Positions 34,873 to 44,045 of a stretch of 64,000 nucleotides of DNA are shown here, in pieces. Within the stretch, counting starts at the first letter, position 1. Each line of letters opens with the position of its first letter. The DNA is from Streptomyces zingiberis (GTDB lineage: Bacteria; Actinomycetota; Actinomycetes; Streptomycetales; Streptomycetaceae): contig NZ_JAATEN010000013.1 of NCBI RefSeq assembly GCF_012034935.1, forward strand, positions 62,001-126,000. Reading direction: 5' to 3'. The translations under genes were made by a program, and so were the position numbers. Below the pieces are notes generated by a model. The model saw nothing but the letters and a program-made list of their open reading frames with translations. It was not told the DNA's origin and made no database searches.

Positions 34873-35640
34873 TCAGCCCCGGGTCGCTTGATCGCTCACG
34901 AGCGTGCCGATCTTCTCACCCTTCACCGCGCGCGCGATATTGCCCTCCGCGAGAAGCTCGAAGACGAGGATCGGCAACTTGTTGTCCATGCAGAGCGAGA
35001 TGGCGGTGGCGTCGGCGACCTTGAGACCGCGGGTGATGACCTCGCTGTACTCCAGGGCGTCGAACTTCACCGCCGCGGGGTTCTTCCGCGGGTCGGAGTC
35101 GTAGACGCCGTCGACCCCGTTCTTCCCCATCAGCAGGGCCTGGGCCTGGATCTCCAGGGCGCGCTGGGCGGCGGTGGTGTCGGTGGAGAAGTACGGCATC
35201 CCCATGCCGGCGCCGAAGATGACGACCCGTCCCTTCTCCAGGTGGCGGACCGCCCGCAGCGGAATGTACGGCTCCGCGACCTGCCCCATCGTGATGGCGG
35301 TCTGGACGCGGGAGTCTATCCCCTCGTTCTCCAGGAAGTCCTGGAGCGCCAGGCAGTTCATGACCGTGCCCAGCATGCCCATGTAGTCGGAGCGGGCCCG
35401 GTCCATGCCGCGCTGCTGCAGCTCGGCGCCACGGAAGAAGTTGCCGCCGCCGATGACGACGGCGATCTCGGCGCCGTCCCGGACCACGGCGGCGATCTCC
35501 CGGGCCATCTTGTGCACGACGTCCGGGTCCACCCCGAGTCCGCCGCCGCCGGCGAACGCCTCGCCGGACAGCTTCAGCAGAAACCGGCCCCTGTGTGCGC
35601 CGTGGCCGCTGCCACCGGCTTTGCCGGCGTCCTGATTCAT
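34873..35640 (-). CDS. pyrH: UMP kinase
   Basis: A 255-residue amino-acid-kinase-fold enzyme phosphorylating UMP to UDP. It has the motifs [41 protein letters not shown] and [14 protein letters not shown], and [14 protein letters not shown] near the active site. The ATG at 35640 is preceded by GAGGAG; the longer frame upstream is not protein-like. A hairpin at 35669-35713 separates it from tsf, so it probably has its own promoter or is attenuated. Confidence 0.96.
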   Translation of the reverse strand: MNQDAGKAGGSGHGAHRGRFLLKLSGEAFAGGGGLGVDPDVVHKMAREIAAVVRDGAEIAVVIGGGNFFRGAELQQRGMDRARSDYMGMLGTVMNCLALQDFLENEGIDSRVQTAITMGQVAEPYIPLRAVRHLEKGRVVIFGAGMGMPYFSTDTTAAQRALEIQAQALLMGKNGVDGVYDSDPRKNPAAVKFDALEYSEVITRGLKVADATAISLCMDNKLPILVFELLAEGNIARAVKGEKIGTLVSDQATRG

Positions 35641-35668
35641 GGAGATCTCCTCGTGCACAGACGAAGAA

Positions 35669-35713
35669 GGCCACTGCCGTACGGGGTCTGCTGATCCCTC
35701 TCCGGCAATGGCC
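35669..35713 (-). terminator. Terminator/attenuator between tsf and pyrH
   Basis: On the minus strand an 11-bp stem with one G-T-type mismatch (35703-35713 pairing with 35669-35679) has a 23-nt loop and is followed by a T-rich run, TTCTTCGTCTG. It would end part of the rpsB-tsf transcription before pyrH. Confidence 0.6.
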
Positions 35714-35805
35714 TCCTCGTCACCTCTGCGGCCGCCCGGCACACGGTCGGCCGACTGCTCCCGACCTTAGCGGCGCCGGGCGCTTTCCGCTGTCGCCGAC
35801 CGGGG

Positions 35806-36642
35806 TCAGGCTCCGACGCGGATACGGGCGAAGCGCTTCAGCGTGACGCCGGCCTCGTCCAGCACCTTCTGGACGGTCTTCTTGCTGTCCTTCGCGAACG
35901 CCTGGTCGAGGAGGGTGTTCTCCTTGAAGAAGCCGTTCACCCGGCCCTCGATGATCTTGGGCAGGGCCTGCTCGGGCTTGCCCTCCTCACGGGCGGTGGC
36001 CTCGGCGACGCGGCGCTCGTTCTCCACCGTCTCGGCCGGGACGTCCTCGCGGGTGAGGTACTTCGGGCCGAACGCGGCGATGTGCTGCGCGACGTCCTTG
36101 GCGACCTCGGCGTTCTCCTGGTCGAGCTCGACCAGGACACCGACCTGCGGCGGGAGGTCCGGGCTGGTGCGGTGCATGTACGTCGCGACGTAACCGCCCT
36201 GGAACTGGGCGAAACGGTCCAGGACGATCTTCTCGCCGAGGGTGGCGTTCGCCTCGTCCACATACGCCTGGACGGTCTTGCCGGCCTCGATCTCGGAGGC
36301 CAGCAGCGCGCCGATGTCCGCCGGGGAGGTCTTGGCGACGTGCGCGGCGAGGGCGTCGGCGACGGCGAGGAACTTGTCACCCTTGGCGACGAAGTCCGTC
36401 TCGCACTTGAGCTCCAGCAGCACGCCGGACGTGCGGTCCTCGGCGATCAGGGAGACGACGGCGCCGTTCTCGGCGCTGCGGCCCTCACGCTTGGCGACAC
36501 CCTTCTGCCCCTTGACGCGCAGGATCTCGACGGCCTTGTCGACGTTGCCCTCGGCCTCGTCCAGCGCCTTCTTGCAGTCCATCATGCCGGCGCCGGTGAG
36601 CTCGCGGAGCTTCTTGACGTCGGCGGCGGTGAAGTTCGCCAT
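35806..36642 (-). CDS. tsf: Elongation factor Ts
   Basis: A 278-residue nucleotide-exchange factor for EF-Tu. The N-terminal UBA-like domain ([20 protein letters not shown]) with [12 protein letters not shown] is followed by the core with the conserved [10 protein letters not shown] and VALLVELDQE-like segment ([16 protein letters not shown]). The C-terminus is the actinobacterial form. It is the second gene of rpsB-tsf, separated from rpsB by a 12-bp hairpin. Confidence 0.97.
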   Translation of the reverse strand: MANFTAADVKKLRELTGAGMMDCKKALDEAEGNVDKAVEILRVKGQKGVAKREGRSAENGAVVSLIAEDRTSGVLLELKCETDFVAKGDKFLAVADALAAHVAKTSPADIGALLASEIEAGKTVQAYVDEANATLGEKIVLDRFAQFQGGYVATYMHRTSPDLPPQVGVLVELDQENAEVAKDVAQHIAAFGPKYLTREDVPAETVENERRVAEATAREEGKPEQALPKIIEGRVNGFFKENTLLDQAFAKDSKKTVQKVLDEAGVTLKRFARIRVGA

Positions 36643-36686
36643 GGTCTGTCAGTCTCTTCTCGGAAAGTCGGTCGGATCTACGGGTG

Positions 36687-36714
36687 GACGGCGGGGGCCG
36701 GAGCCCCCGCCGTC
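36687..36714 (-). terminator. Hairpin between rpsB and tsf
   Basis: A perfect 12-bp stem with a 4-nt loop (36687-36698 with 36703-36714) in the 91-bp rpsB-tsf gap. It probably acts as an attenuator or as a processing and stability element adjusting the S2:EF-Ts ratio. Confidence 0.6.
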
Positions 36715-36733
36715 GGCAGCCGTGACGGGAGCG

Positions 36734-37663
36734 TCAGGCCTTCTCGGCGGCCGCCTCGGCCGCGGGCTCGGCAGCAGCCTCGGCGGCGGGCTCGGCGGAC
36801 GCCTCGGCCGGCGCCTCGGCCGCGGGCTCGGCGGACGCCTCGGCCGGCTGCTCGGCAGGGGCGGCCTGCTGCTCGTCGGCCTTCTTCTCGGCGCCTTCGA
36901 GGAGGTCACGCTCCCACTCGGGCAGCGGCTCGGCGGCCTTCTCGCCCGGCTTCTGGTCGCCGGTGGCGGCGCCGGAGCGGGCGATGAGGCCCTCGGCGAC
37001 GGCGTCGGCGATCACGCGGGTGAGCAGGGTGACGGAGCGGATCGCGTCGTCGTTGCCCGGGATCTTGTAGTCGACCTCGTCCGGGTCGCAGTTGGTGTCG
37101 AGGATCGCCACCACCGGGATGTTGAGCTTGCGCGCCTCACCCACGGCGATGTGCTCCTTCTTGGTGTCCACGATCCAGACGGCGCTGGGCACCTTCTGCA
37201 TCTCGCGGATACCGCCCAGGGTCTTCTCGAGCTTCGCCTTCTCGCGGGAGAGGACCAGCAGCTCCTTCTTGGTCAGGCCGGAGGCGGCCACGTCCTCGAA
37301 GTCGATCTGCTCCAGCTCCTTGAGGCGCTGCAGACGCTTGTAGACGGTCGAGAAGTTGGTGAGCATGCCGCCCAGCCAGCGCTGGTTGACGTAGGGCATG
37401 CCGACGCGGGCCGCCTGCTCGGCGATGGCCTCCTGCGCCTGCTTCTTGGTACCGACGAACATGATGGAGCCGCCGTGCGCGACGGTCTCCTTGACGAACT
37501 CGTAGGCGCGGTCGATGTACGACAGCGACTGGAGCAGGTCGATGATGTAGATGCCGTTGCGCTCGGTGAAGATGAAGCGCTTCATCTTCGGGTTCCAGCG
37601 GCGGGTCTGGTGCCCGAAGTGGACGCCGCTCTCCAGCAGCTCCCGCATCGTGACGACGGCCAT
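36734..37663 (-). CDS. rpsB: 30S ribosomal protein S2 with extended Ala/Glu/Pro tail
   Basis: A 309-residue S2. The conserved core spans about residues 1-230: [30 protein letters not shown] and [10 protein letters not shown] early; [19 protein letters not shown] and [14 protein letters not shown] later. Beyond the core, about 50 residues form repeats of Glu-Pro-Ala-Ala-Glu type ([19 protein letters not shown] and variants), a lineage-specific acidic tail. The ATG at 37663 has AAGGAG upstream. It heads the rpsB-tsf operon. Confidence 0.96.
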   Translation of the reverse strand: MAVVTMRELLESGVHFGHQTRRWNPKMKRFIFTERNGIYIIDLLQSLSYIDRAYEFVKETVAHGGSIMFVGTKKQAQEAIAEQAARVGMPYVNQRWLGGMLTNFSTVYKRLQRLKELEQIDFEDVAASGLTKKELLVLSREKAKLEKTLGGIREMQKVPSAVWIVDTKKEHIAVGEARKLNIPVVAILDTNCDPDEVDYKIPGNDDAIRSVTLLTRVIADAVAEGLIARSGAATGDQKPGEKAAEPLPEWERDLLEGAEKKADEQQAAPAEQPAEASAEPAAEAPAEASAEPAAEAAAEPAAEAAAEKA

Positions 37664-37981
37664 GGCCGTACTCCTTGAACACTCGGTTTCCACTGCGGCC
37701 GGTCGGCCGCCGTGCCTGACACCCCTGCGCGCCGTGCCGCGGAGAGCGAGGCTTTCCGAGGACCGAGGGACGCGGCCACCGCGCTGCCTGAGAGGCCTGG
37801 CGCGAGGATGGCGGGGCGTGCGAAGTCGATCCGGTGACCCGGATCGCCACCAGAAGTGTAAGGGACGGCCACACCGCCGGACGACACGGACGGCGGGCAC
37901 CGCAGGCCACCGGCGGCGGGGAGCGCGCGGGCCGTCGGGGGTGGGCGGCGGCGGTCGCGCGACGGGGGCGCGGAGGCCTCC

Positions 37982-38075
37982 CGGAGGTACGCGGAGACGG
38001 GCGTCCCCGGGAGTACGCGGAGACGGGGCGCCCCGGGAGGTGCGCGGAGACGGATGCCGGGAGGTGCGCGGGGGC
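37982..38075. repeat. 26-27 bp tandem repeat upstream of rpsB
   Basis: The segment GCGGAGACGG recurs at 37991, 38017 and 38044, each within a unit of the form GGGAGGTRCGCGGAGACGGG; a fourth partial unit ends near 38075. The spacing is 26 and 27 bp. Confidence 0.75.
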
Positions 38076-38229
38076 CGGCACGGGCCGGGGTGAAGGTGTC
38101 CGGCGGTACGGATGGTGATCGTGGGTGCCCGGGGCGCCCCCGCCGAGTCCCCACGGAGCACCGGAGCACCGACGCACCGCGAGCGGCCGGGAAGCCGGCA
38201 TGACCTATGTGACCTCGCCGTTCCGCGGG

Positions 38230-38238
38230 TTGTCCACA
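38230..38238 (+). promoter_or_regulatory. Perfect DnaA box
   Basis: TTGTCCACA, the preferred streptomycete DnaA box, in the rpsB/M23 divergent region. It is a single copy here; another perfect box is at 44496-44504. Confidence 0.45.
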
Positions 38239-38288
38239 GCGACGGTCCAAGATCCCCGCGCCGGCCGGAAATGCGGGACCGTCACGCC

Positions 38289-39347
38289 ATGCGATCGAAG
38301 CGCGAGCACGACGGGAACGACGACGGACGGCGGCCGGGCCGCGGGCGGGGAAGACCACCGGCCCGTGGCTGGACCGCGCCCTACAGTTCCGTGCCGTACC
38401 GGTCCGTTCAGCACCGGACCGCCGCGCGCGCACCCATGACGCGCCCACCCATGACGCGGGGGCCCGGATCCGCGGTCGCCGCTTCCGGCGCGCCCCGAAT
38501 CCCGGGAACCCATCCCGGCGGATCCGGGCCCCTCGGCGCAGCACGCCGGGGAGCCGGCACGCCCGGTCCCCGGCAGCCGGGGACCGGCCCGCGGTGGGCC
38601 CGTCGGCGCGGGACCACGGCGTTCAGATCACCCTCGCGCGGACGCGCGCCCCGCTGCGGGCCTCCGGCGGCGATCGGCGCCCTGTTCGCGGTGTGGCTGC
38701 TGCTCTCCTCCCTGCCGGGGGTCACCCCGCCCGGCGCGGAGACTCCGCTCTCCGGCTCCCCCGCCGGACGGGCGGGCGCCCCGGCGGACCCGGGGCCGGA
38801 GCCGGACCATGATTCCGGCGGGGCGGGGCCGGCCGGCTCCCGCTCCGAGCCGGATCTCTCCGACGGGGAGCGGGCCTGGCCTGTCGACGGGGCCGGCGGC
38901 GGGCGGGTGCCCGGCGGCCGCCCGGAAGTGCCGCGAGGCTGGGAGCCCCCGCCCTCCCGGTACGCGGCGGGGCACCGGGGCGTGGATCTGGCGGCGCGCG
39001 AGGGAGGGCCCGTGCGGGCGGCGGCTCCGGGGCGGGTGTCCTTCGCGGGGGTGGTGGCGGGCCGTCCGGTGGTGTCCGTGGAGCTGGACGGCACCGGAGA
39101 GCCACCCCTGCGCACCACCTACCAGCCGGTCGTCGCGCTGGTGGAAAAGGGGGAGAAGGTGGACGCGGGAGAGGTGGTCGGGGTGCTGGCCCGCGGTCCG
39201 TACCACTGCGCGGTGAGCTGTCTCCACTGGGGCCTGCTCCGCGGGGACGACTATCTGAACCCGCTGTCGCTGCTCCCGGCCTGGATACTGCGCGGGCCTC
39301 CGTCACGGCTGCTGCCCGTCATCGGCGTCCCGGAGCCGCCCGGCTGA
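38289..39347 (+). CDS. M23/LytM-domain protein with altered zinc site
   Basis: A single membrane or signal segment, ALFAVWLLLSSLPG, precedes a low-complexity linker. A LytM-like peptidoglycan endopeptidase domain is near the C-terminus: AGHRGVDLAAREG carries the His and Asp ligands of the first motif. The second motif is SCLHWGLL, where the usual HxH first histidine is Cys. Related actinobacterial proteins share CxH, so this is probably a subfamily trait. The start is uncertain: the ATG at 38289 is given, ATG 38271 and 38436 are alternatives, and none has a clear ribosome site. The N-terminal 110 residues are Arg/Pro-rich. It may act in cell-wall remodelling or activate other hydrolases. Confidence 0.6.
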   Translation: MRSKREHDGNDDGRRPGRGRGRPPARGWTAPYSSVPYRSVQHRTAARAPMTRPPMTRGPGSAVAASGAPRIPGTHPGGSGPLGAARRGAGTPGPRQPGTGPRWARRRGTTAFRSPSRGRAPRCGPPAAIGALFAVWLLLSSLPGVTPPGAETPLSGSPAGRAGAPADPGPEPDHDSGGAGPAGSRSEPDLSDGERAWPVDGAGGGRVPGGRPEVPRGWEPPPSRYAAGHRGVDLAAREGGPVRAAAPGRVSFAGVVAGRPVVSVELDGTGEPPLRTTYQPVVALVEKGEKVDAGEVVGVLARGPYHCAVSCLHWGLLRGDDYLNPLSLLPAWILRGPPSRLLPVIGVPEPPG

Positions 39348-39391
39348 TCCGGGCACCGGCTCTGCCGGGCGAACCGGCCCGGTCGCCCCGG

Positions 39392-39442
39392 CCGTGGTCC
39401 CGGCTCAACGGCGGACCCCGCCTCCCGCTCGGGACACCACGG
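39392..39442. terminator. Bulged hairpin between M23 and TetR genes
   Basis: An 11-bp stem with a 2-nt bulge (39392-39402 with 39430-39442) between the convergent genes ending at 39347 and 39489. Confidence 0.4.
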
Positions 39443-39488
39443 GACCGGCAGGGGCCGCGACCGGGGACCACCGTCCGGAGAAGCCGGC

Positions 39489-40073
39489 TCAGCCGCCGCG
39501 CACGCCGTGAAGAACCATGGCCACGGCCGCCTCGATGATCTCCTCCGAGTCCTCCGCCGCGCCGAGTTCCAGGCGGCGGACGGCCGAGTCCACCACCCCC
39601 TGCAGCAGCATCGCCGCCAGCCGCGGCCGGTGGTGGCCGAGGTCCTCCAGGGTCTCGACGACCAGCGTGACAAGACCGCCGTGCGCGGCGCGGATCTTCT
39701 CGCGTGCTCCGGCATCGAGCTCACCGGCGGAGATCGCCACCACCGCCCGGTGGCGGCGGTCCCCGGCCAGATCCAGCTGGCGCCGCACATAGGCCTCGAC
39801 CCGCGCCTCGGGGGTGGCGGCTCGTGCCATGGCCGCCTCCACCTCCGCGGCCCAGACGGGGAAGTCGACAGCGCAGAGTTCCTCGACGACGGCCGCGCGG
39901 GAACGGAAGTACTCGTAGACGGAGGAGCGCGCCAGCCCGGTGCGCTCGGCGAGGGCGGGGAAGGTCAGGGCCTTGCTGCCGCCCTCGGACAGCAGGGATC
40001 GGGCGGCGTCGAGCAGGGCGCCGCGCTGCATGGTCCGGTGTTCGGCCACGGAGGCCGCTCGAATCCTGGGCAC
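39489..40073 (-). CDS. TetR-family transcriptional regulator
   Basis: A 194-residue protein with the N-terminal TetR helix-turn-helix (LLDAARSLLSEGG...TFPALAERTGLARSSVYEYF, about residues 20-62). The ligand-binding C-terminus is all-helical. It starts with GTG at 40073. It lies just downstream of whiG on the same strand with an 89-bp gap, so it could be read from the whiG promoter. No adjacent efflux or enzyme gene hints at its ligand. Confidence 0.88.
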   Translation of the reverse strand: MPRIRAASVAEHRTMQRGALLDAARSLLSEGGSKALTFPALAERTGLARSSVYEYFRSRAAVVEELCAVDFPVWAAEVEAAMARAATPEARVEAYVRRQLDLAGDRRHRAVVAISAGELDAGAREKIRAAHGGLVTLVVETLEDLGHHRPRLAAMLLQGVVDSAVRRLELGAAEDSEEIIEAAVAMVLHGVRGG

Positions 40074-40162
40074 CCGCCCACTCTACGGACGGGCCCCGCC
40101 CCGGGCGACCACCTGGCGGAAAGCTGTCCCGCGGGCCGGCTCGGCGCCCTTTCGGCGTCCCT

Positions 40163-40999
40163 TCAGCGCCCCACGTCGGCGAGTTTCGCCCGGAGCTGGA
40201 GCACGGACTTGGTGTGGATCTGGCTCACCCGGCTCTCCGTGACACCGAGCACCTGGCCGATCTCGGCCAGGGTCAGACCCTCGTAGTAGTAAAGGGTGAC
40301 GACCGTCTTCTCCCGCTCCGGGAGGGTGTTGATGGCCCGGGCCAGAAGACGGCGGAGTTCGCGGTCCTCGGCGACCTCCTCCGGGTCGTCCGCCGCGGTG
40401 TCCTCCAGTTTGTCCAGCAGGCTCAGCCGGTCGCCGCCCTCACCACCGGCGTGCAGCAACTCCTCCAGGGCCACGACGTTCGTCAGGGAGAGCTGGCTGA
40501 ACACCTGGTGGAGTTCCTCCAGGCCGATTCCCATCTCCCCGGCGACCTCCGCCTCGGTGGGCGTCCGCCTCAGGCCGGCCTCCAGCGTGGCGTAGGCACG
40601 CTCCACGGCCCGGGCCTTCTGACGCACGGAACGCGGGATCCAGTCCAGCGCGCGCAGTTCGTCGATCATGGCGCCCCGGATACGGGTGATCGCATAGGTC
40701 TCGAACTTGATGGACCGCGCGGGGTCGAACTTCTCGATGGCGTCGATCAGCCCGAAGACGCCGGAGGAGACGAAGTCGGCCTGGTCGACATTGGGCGGGA
40801 GCCCCACGCTGACCCGGCCCGCCACGTATTTCACCAGGGGTGAGTAGTGCAGGATCAGCTGCTCCCGCAGCCTGCTGTCCGCCGTCTCCTTGTAGGCCCG
40901 CCAGAGTTCGTCCAGGGATGAGGGGGCGGCGGGGCGCACGCCGCCGCGGGCGGCAGGTGGCACCGCCGCGCGGTCGGACCCGGAGGTGTGCTGGGGCAT
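40163..40999 (-). CDS. whiG: Sporulation sigma factor WhiG
   Basis: A FliA-family sigma factor of 278 residues that starts sporulation of aerial hyphae. Region 2 is [10 protein letters not shown]-like ([19 protein letters not shown]) with [14 protein letters not shown] and [20 protein letters not shown]. Region 3 is [14 protein letters not shown]. Region 4 is [23 protein letters not shown] with the [19 protein letters not shown]. The ATG at 40999 has AAGG upstream. In streptomycetes WhiG is held by the anti-sigma RsiG with c-di-GMP and its gene is a BldD target. The upstream TCACCC repeats (41027-41056) are noted separately. Confidence 0.97.
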   Translation of the reverse strand: MPQHTSGSDRAAVPPAARGGVRPAAPSSLDELWRAYKETADSRLREQLILHYSPLVKYVAGRVSVGLPPNVDQADFVSSGVFGLIDAIEKFDPARSIKFETYAITRIRGAMIDELRALDWIPRSVRQKARAVERAYATLEAGLRRTPTEAEVAGEMGIGLEELHQVFSQLSLTNVVALEELLHAGGEGGDRLSLLDKLEDTAADDPEEVAEDRELRRLLARAINTLPEREKTVVTLYYYEGLTLAEIGQVLGVTESRVSQIHTKSVLQLRAKLADVGR

Positions 41000-41026
41000 A
41001 CGTCGCCTTGAGCCGTTCTGCCGTCA

Positions 41027-41056
41027 GGGTGAATCGGGGTGAGCCAGGGTGAAGCG
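41027..41056 (-). promoter_or_regulatory. Three helically phased TCACCC repeats upstream of whiG
   Basis: On the plus strand GGGTGA occurs three times with exact 10-bp spacing (41027, 41037, 41047). Read in the whiG direction this is TCACCC-N4-TCACCC-N4-TCACCC, 28-57 nt before the start codon. All copies would face one side of the helix. TCAC is the conserved half of BldD sites, so BldD or another developmental regulator is possible. Confidence 0.5.
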
Positions 41057-41124
41057 GTCGGCCGGAGCCGGAACTTCCGTAAGCGTAGCGTGACTGCCCT
41101 GTCGCAGTGTGCGAAGAGATGCAG

Positions 41125-41143
41125 GTATCTCATGCGCAGATAC
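41125..41143. promoter_or_regulatory. Inverted repeat upstream of whiG
   Basis: GTATCT-CATGCGC-AGATAC, a perfect 6-7-6 palindrome about 126 bp upstream of whiG in locally lower-GC DNA. A possible whiG -10 (TACGCT on the minus strand, near 41090) lies between it and the gene. Confidence 0.45.
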
Positions 41144-41271
41144 GTTCCGCTGACCGCCCCTCGGGGTTACGCCGTTCGAGTGGCGCAGGAGAGGCGCGGG
41201 AGTGGAAGGAGCGCGCACGCGGGTCCGTCCGCCCCCGCCAGGCCCGCACCAGGTCACCCGATCGCAGCAGG

Positions 41272-42429
41272 TCAGCGGCCACCTCCCCCGGTCGCGACCG
41301 GCGCCCCCGCGGGGGCGGGCAGCCGCCACCGATCACCCTGACGCTGCACGAATCCCAGCGATTGCAATTCGTACAGACGTGCCGTCGCTTCCGTGGTGTC
41401 GGTGCCCGCCTCCCGGGCGATCTCCCGCGTGTCCGCCTCGCTCCGGGCGGGCAGCGCCTCCAGGACCCGCGCGGTGAGCGGGGCGAGCAGATCACGCGCG
41501 AGGACCGGGCCCTGCCGCTCGGGCGCCAGCTCTCCCATGCCGCCGACCAGCTCGATCACCTCGGCGGCGTCCGTGACCAGGGTTCCCTCGCCCCGCAGCA
41601 GTTCGTGCACCCCGGCGGACAACCCGGAGGTCACCGGTCCGGGAACGCCCGCCGAGAGCCGGCCGAGCCGCTGGGCGGCGCGGGCGGTGACCAGCGACCC
41701 ACTGCGGTACTCCGCCTCCACCACCACCGTGCCGCGGGTGAGCGCGGCGATGACGCGGTTACGCAGCAGGAAGCGGCTGCGGGTGGGATGCGCCCCCGGC
41801 GGCAGCTCCGCCACCAGCACCCCTTGGTCGGCGATACGCCGCAGCAACTCCGCGTGACCACGCGGGTAGGTCCGGTCCACCCCGCAGGCCAGTACGGCGG
41901 CGGTGGCGCCACCCGCCGCGAGCGCGCCGCGATGGGCCGCGCCGTCGATGCCGTAGGCCGCGCCGGAGACCACCACCCAGCCGCGCTCCGCGAGGCCGGC
42001 GGCGAGGGACGCCGCCATATGGGCGCCGTAGTCCGTGCAGGCCCTGGCCCCCACGACGGCGACCGAGCGGAGGGCCCACAGACGGAGTGAGGGCCGCCCG
42101 CGCACCCAGAGGCCGAGGGGACGGGCGTCACCGAGGTCGTCGAGCTGCCGCGGCCACTCCTCCTCGCCGGGGCAGACGAAACGGCCTCCCTCGGCCGCGG
42201 CCGCGGCGAGGTCCGCCACCGGATCGGCCACGGCCGCCCGGGCCCGGTACCCGGCCATCCGCTCCTCCGTCACCGGGGACGGAGGCCGGTCCCGCCCCTG
42301 GAAGAGCTCCAGCAGAGCCACCGGGCCGAGCTCGCGGAGCCATCGCCCGGCCCGCTCGTCCCCCGGCTCCACGATCCGGGTGAGTGCCGCACGGGCGAGC
42401 CGCTGCCGATCGGCCTCCGCGCCCCTCAC
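41272..42429 (-). CDS. dprA: DNA-processing protein A (DprA/Smf)
   Basis: A 385-residue protein with a Rossmann-like DprA core, ALRSVAVVGARACTDYGA then GWVVVSGAAYGIDGAAHRGAL, and AVLACGVDRTYPRGH and NRVIAALTRGTVVVEA. A C-terminal winged-helix DprA domain follows. It loads RecA on incoming single-stranded DNA in transformable bacteria; its role in streptomycetes is unclear. It starts with GTG at 42429, overlapping the comM stop (GTGA). The longer frame upstream is antisense-like inside comM. Confidence 0.92.
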   Translation of the reverse strand: MRGAEADRQRLARAALTRIVEPGDERAGRWLRELGPVALLELFQGRDRPPSPVTEERMAGYRARAAVADPVADLAAAAAEGGRFVCPGEEEWPRQLDDLGDARPLGLWVRGRPSLRLWALRSVAVVGARACTDYGAHMAASLAAGLAERGWVVVSGAAYGIDGAAHRGALAAGGATAAVLACGVDRTYPRGHAELLRRIADQGVLVAELPPGAHPTRSRFLLRNRVIAALTRGTVVVEAEYRSGSLVTARAAQRLGRLSAGVPGPVTSGLSAGVHELLRGEGTLVTDAAEVIELVGGMGELAPERQGPVLARDLLAPLTARVLEALPARSEADTREIAREAGTDTTEATARLYELQSLGFVQRQGDRWRLPAPAGAPVATGGGGR

Positions 42430-44045
42430 GCCGGGCCCCCCGCGGGCACGGCGCCACGGCTGATCCCGGTGCGGAGCTGAAGGGCCATGGCCACGTCGGG
42501 GGCCGCCGGCCGGTCCCGGCCCGCCAGGTCGGCGGCCGTCCAGGCCACCCGGAGCACCCGGTCCAGGCCGCGGGCCGTGAGCAGTCCCCGCTCCATGTCC
42601 CGCTCGGCCTCCCACAGGGCGTCCGGAGCGGGCCGCCAGCGTGTGCGCAGCTCATGTCCGGGGATCTCGCTGTTGAGCCGCCACGGGCTGCCGTCCAGCC
42701 GGGCAGCCGCCCGCTCCCGGGCGGCGAGCACCCGCGCGGCCACCACGGCGGTGGGCTCACCGCTGCGGACCTCCTCCAGCAGCGCGCGCCTGCCCACCGG
42801 CTCCACGGTGACCCGCAGGTCGACCCGGTCCATCAGCGGACCGGAGAGCCGGGACTGGTAACGGCGCACCACGGCGGGCGGGCACTCGCAGCCCGCCCCG
42901 GACAGCGCGTGCCGGCCGCACGGGCACGGGTTCGCCGCCAGGACCAGCAGGAAGCGGGCCGGCAGGTGGACCACGCCGGCGCTGCGGGCCACCACCACAT
43001 GACCGGACTCCAGCGGCTGCCGCAGGGCGTCCAGCACCCGCGCGCCGAACTCCGCCGCCTCGTCGAGGAAGAGCACACCACGGTGGGCGAGCGAGGCGGC
43101 ACCCGGTCTCGGGAGGCCGTTGCCCCCGCCGACGATCGAGGGCATGGTCGCCGAGTGGTGCGGGGCGCAGAACGGCGGGGTGTCGATCAGCGGCTTACCG
43201 GGCGGCAGCACCCCCGCGACCGAGTGGACCGCCGTGACCTCCAGGGACTCCCGCCGGCTGAGCGGTGGCAGCAGCCCTGGCAGCCGCTCGGCGAGAAGCG
43301 TTTTGCCGGCGCCCGGGGGTCCCTTCAGATAAAGGTGATGGCCACCGGCCGCGGCCACCTCCAGGGCCGTTCTCGCCTCCCGCTGGCCGGCCACATCGGC
43401 CAGGTCGGGCAGCGGCGCTCCGCCCCCGGCACGGGCCGCGAGTCCGGCGGCCGTCCCGGAACCGGGCAGCGCCAGCCCGGCCAGCGCCGGGTCCGGCCGT
43501 CCCTCCTCGCGGGGCTCCTCCTCGGGGACGGGCTCGTCCGCCAGCACCGCGATCAGCTGGCGCAGGCTCCGCACCCCCAGGACGGCGATCCCGGGGACGA
43601 GGGCGGCCTCGGCGGCCGTCTGCTCCGGCACGACGACCTGTTCGTGCCCGGCCTCGGCAGCGGCCAGCACTGCGGGGAGGACGCCACGCACCGGCCGGAC
43701 CCGCCCGTCGAGCCCGAGCTCACCGATCATGACCAGGTCGGCGATCTGCGCGGGGTCCACCCGCCCGGCCGCGCCGAGCACCGCACCGGCCACGGCCAGG
43801 TCGAAACCGCTGCCGCTCTTGGGCACGGATGCCGGGCTGAGCCCGACCGTCAGTTTCCGCTGCGGCCACTCGGCCCCCGAGTTGACCACCGCGGCCCGGA
43901 CCCGGTCCCGGCTCTCGACCAGACTCTTGTCCGGCAACCCGACCAGGGTGAAGGCCGCCAGCCCCGGTTCGAGGTCGGCCTGTACTTCGACCACCACCCC
44001 CTCGACCCCGGTCAGGGCTACGGAACAGGTACGGGCGAACCCCAT
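42426..44045 (-). CDS. comM: YifB/ComM-family Mg-chelatase-like AAA+ ATPase
   Basis: A 539-residue protein. The N-terminal LonC-like domain (GFARTCSVALTGVEGVVVEV) precedes the AAA+ core with Walker A KGPPGAGKTLLA, Walker B GVLFLDEA and the Mg-chelatase middle domain CPCGRHALSGAGCECP. A C-terminal helical region follows. ComM promotes branch migration of recombination intermediates in naturally transformable species. The ATG overlaps the yraN stop (TGATG) and the gene is coupled to dprA, giving yraN-comM-dprA, a conserved unit. Confidence 0.93.
   Translation of the reverse strand: MGFARTCSVALTGVEGVVVEVQADLEPGLAAFTLVGLPDKSLVESRDRVRAAVVNSGAEWPQRKLTVGLSPASVPKSGSGFDLAVAGAVLGAAGRVDPAQIADLVMIGELGLDGRVRPVRGVLPAVLAAAEAGHEQVVVPEQTAAEAALVPGIAVLGVRSLRQLIAVLADEPVPEEEPREEGRPDPALAGLALPGSGTAAGLAARAGGGAPLPDLADVAGQREARTALEVAAAGGHHLYLKGPPGAGKTLLAERLPGLLPPLSRRESLEVTAVHSVAGVLPPGKPLIDTPPFCAPHHSATMPSIVGGGNGLPRPGAASLAHRGVLFLDEAAEFGARVLDALRQPLESGHVVVARSAGVVHLPARFLLVLAANPCPCGRHALSGAGCECPPAVVRRYQSRLSGPLMDRVDLRVTVEPVGRRALLEEVRSGEPTAVVAARVLAARERAAARLDGSPWRLNSEIPGHELRTRWRPAPDALWEAERDMERGLLTARGLDRVLRVAWTAADLAGRDRPAAPDVAMALQLRTGISRGAVPAGGPA

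Larger units (their letters stand above)
37664..38288. promoter_or_regulatory. Divergent region between rpsB and the M23 gene
   Basis: About 620 bp. For rpsB a possible -10 TACACT is at 37860-37855 on the minus strand with only a weak -35. A 26-27 bp tandem repeat occupies 37982-38075 and a perfect DnaA box 38230-38238. No gene is seen; an open frame running through from 38112 has arginine-rich shadow composition until about 38650. Confidence 0.45.
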
